Shown piece after piece: positions 6,168-6,603 of a DNA stretch of 6,603 bases. Under the pieces are notes generated by a model that did not search any database, was not told where the DNA came from, and worked only from the letters and a program-made list of their open reading frames with translations. Source of the DNA: Dehalococcoidia bacterium (GTDB taxonomy: Bacteria; Chloroflexota; Dehalococcoidia; UBA2979); the NCBI GenBank assembly GCA_018700215.1, contig JABIST010000389.1, positions 1 through 6,603 on the forward strand, in the 5' to 3' direction. The translations under genes were made by a program, and so were the position numbers. Positions within the stretch are counted from its first letter, which is position 1. Every line of letters begins with the position of its first letter.

Positions 6168-6603
6168 CTTGCTGCTCCCTCTCATCCGTCGTCACCGGAG
6201 CGCTGTGCTCTCGGTCCAAAGCCTGCTCAAGCGTCTTCCAACCCAGTGATGCGCACTTCACGCGCGCCGGGAACTTCGCCACACCCGCCAACGCCTCACT
6301 GTCCCCAAGCTCCGAGTCCGCCGGCGGCTCGCCGTTCAGCATCAGCGCCTGAAACTGCTCGATCGCCGCATGCGCGTGCGCCCCGTCCATCCCCAGCACA
6401 TGCTCCGTCATCATCGAGGCCGAAGCCTGCGAGATAGAGCACCCCTCACCCGAGAAGCGAATCGACTCAATCCGATCGCCGTCCAGCTCCACTGCCACGT
6501 GCACCTGATCCCCGCACAGCGGGTTCGAGCCATCCGCCGAACACGTCGGACTCTCCAGCTCCCCTCGGTTCCGAGGCGCGCGGTAGTGATCGAGGATGAT
6601 CTC
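6160..6603 (-). CDS. sufU: SufU iron-sulfur scaffold / sulfurtransferase (5' end outside window)
   Basis: The frame is open from the right edge; 147 residues are visible and only a few N-terminal ones seem missing. Diagnostic motifs are ILDHYRAPRNRGEL near the start, NPLCGD (27-32 of the fragment; C30 and D32), GEGCSISQASASMM (C55) and FPARVKCASLGW (C117). These are the three cysteines and one aspartate that bind zinc in SufU. The longer spacing between the second and third cysteines, compared with IscU, marks the SufU type. SufU accepts sulfur from the cysteine desulfurase SufS for cluster assembly on SufBCD; those genes are expected upstream, beyond the window. The stop codon overlaps the sufT start by 8 bp, so the two are almost certainly translated from one mRNA. 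Confidence 0.95.
   Translation of the reverse strand, partial: EIILDHYRAPRNRGELESPTCSADGSNPLCGDQVHVAVELDGDRIESIRFSGEGCSISQASASMMTEHVLGMDGAHAHAAIEQFQALMLNGEPPADSELGDSEALAGVAKFPARVKCASLGWKTLEQALDREHSAPVTTDEREQQDG

Overview
This 6.6-kb window of GC-rich bacterial DNA is densely packed with ordinary chromosomal genes. No mobile element, RNA gene, phage gene or CRISPR array was seen. A SUF-type scaffold gene followed by a DUF59/SufT-like gene, a Tat-type lipoprotein, GTG starts and a leaderless-type promoter of TANNNT form suggest a Gram-positive-like or monoderm lineage such as Actinomycetota or Chloroflexota. The sequence alone does not decide between them.

Layout, left to right. (1) 1-451, plus strand: the C-terminal part of a HAD-like phosphatase, cut by the window edge. 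(2) 495-1808, plus: a 12-helix MFS exporter of the MFS_3/EntS type. (3) 1859-2515, plus: a class I SAM methyltransferase with an atypical motif I. Genes 1-3 run in the same direction with 43- and 50-bp gaps and may be co-transcribed. (4) 2527-3351, minus: a CysQ/inositol-monophosphatase family phosphatase that converges on gene 3 across 11 bp. A possible 19-codon upstream ORF (3359-3418) precedes it. (5) 3486-5117, minus: a Tat-exported lipoprotein of the family 5 (oligopeptide/nickel type) solute-binding proteins, with no transporter partners in the window. (6) 5225-5830, plus, divergent from gene 5: a membrane-anchored Rieske-fold protein that has lost all four [2Fe-2S] ligands. (7) 5838-6167 and 6160-6603, minus: sufT-like and sufU (5' end outside the window), which overlap by 8 bp in an operon that must begin beyond the right edge.

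The genes do not form one pathway. The clearest functional unit is the sufU/sufT pair for iron-sulfur cluster assembly and carriage. The most interesting gene is the Rieske-like protein, because it keeps the fold's disulfide cysteines and proline loop while every cluster ligand is replaced. The plus strand is strongly C-rich whichever strand is coding, and codon choice differs sharply between plus genes (CTC, GTC, GCC) and minus genes (CTG, GTG, GCG). This asymmetry produces many long spurious antisense reading frames.
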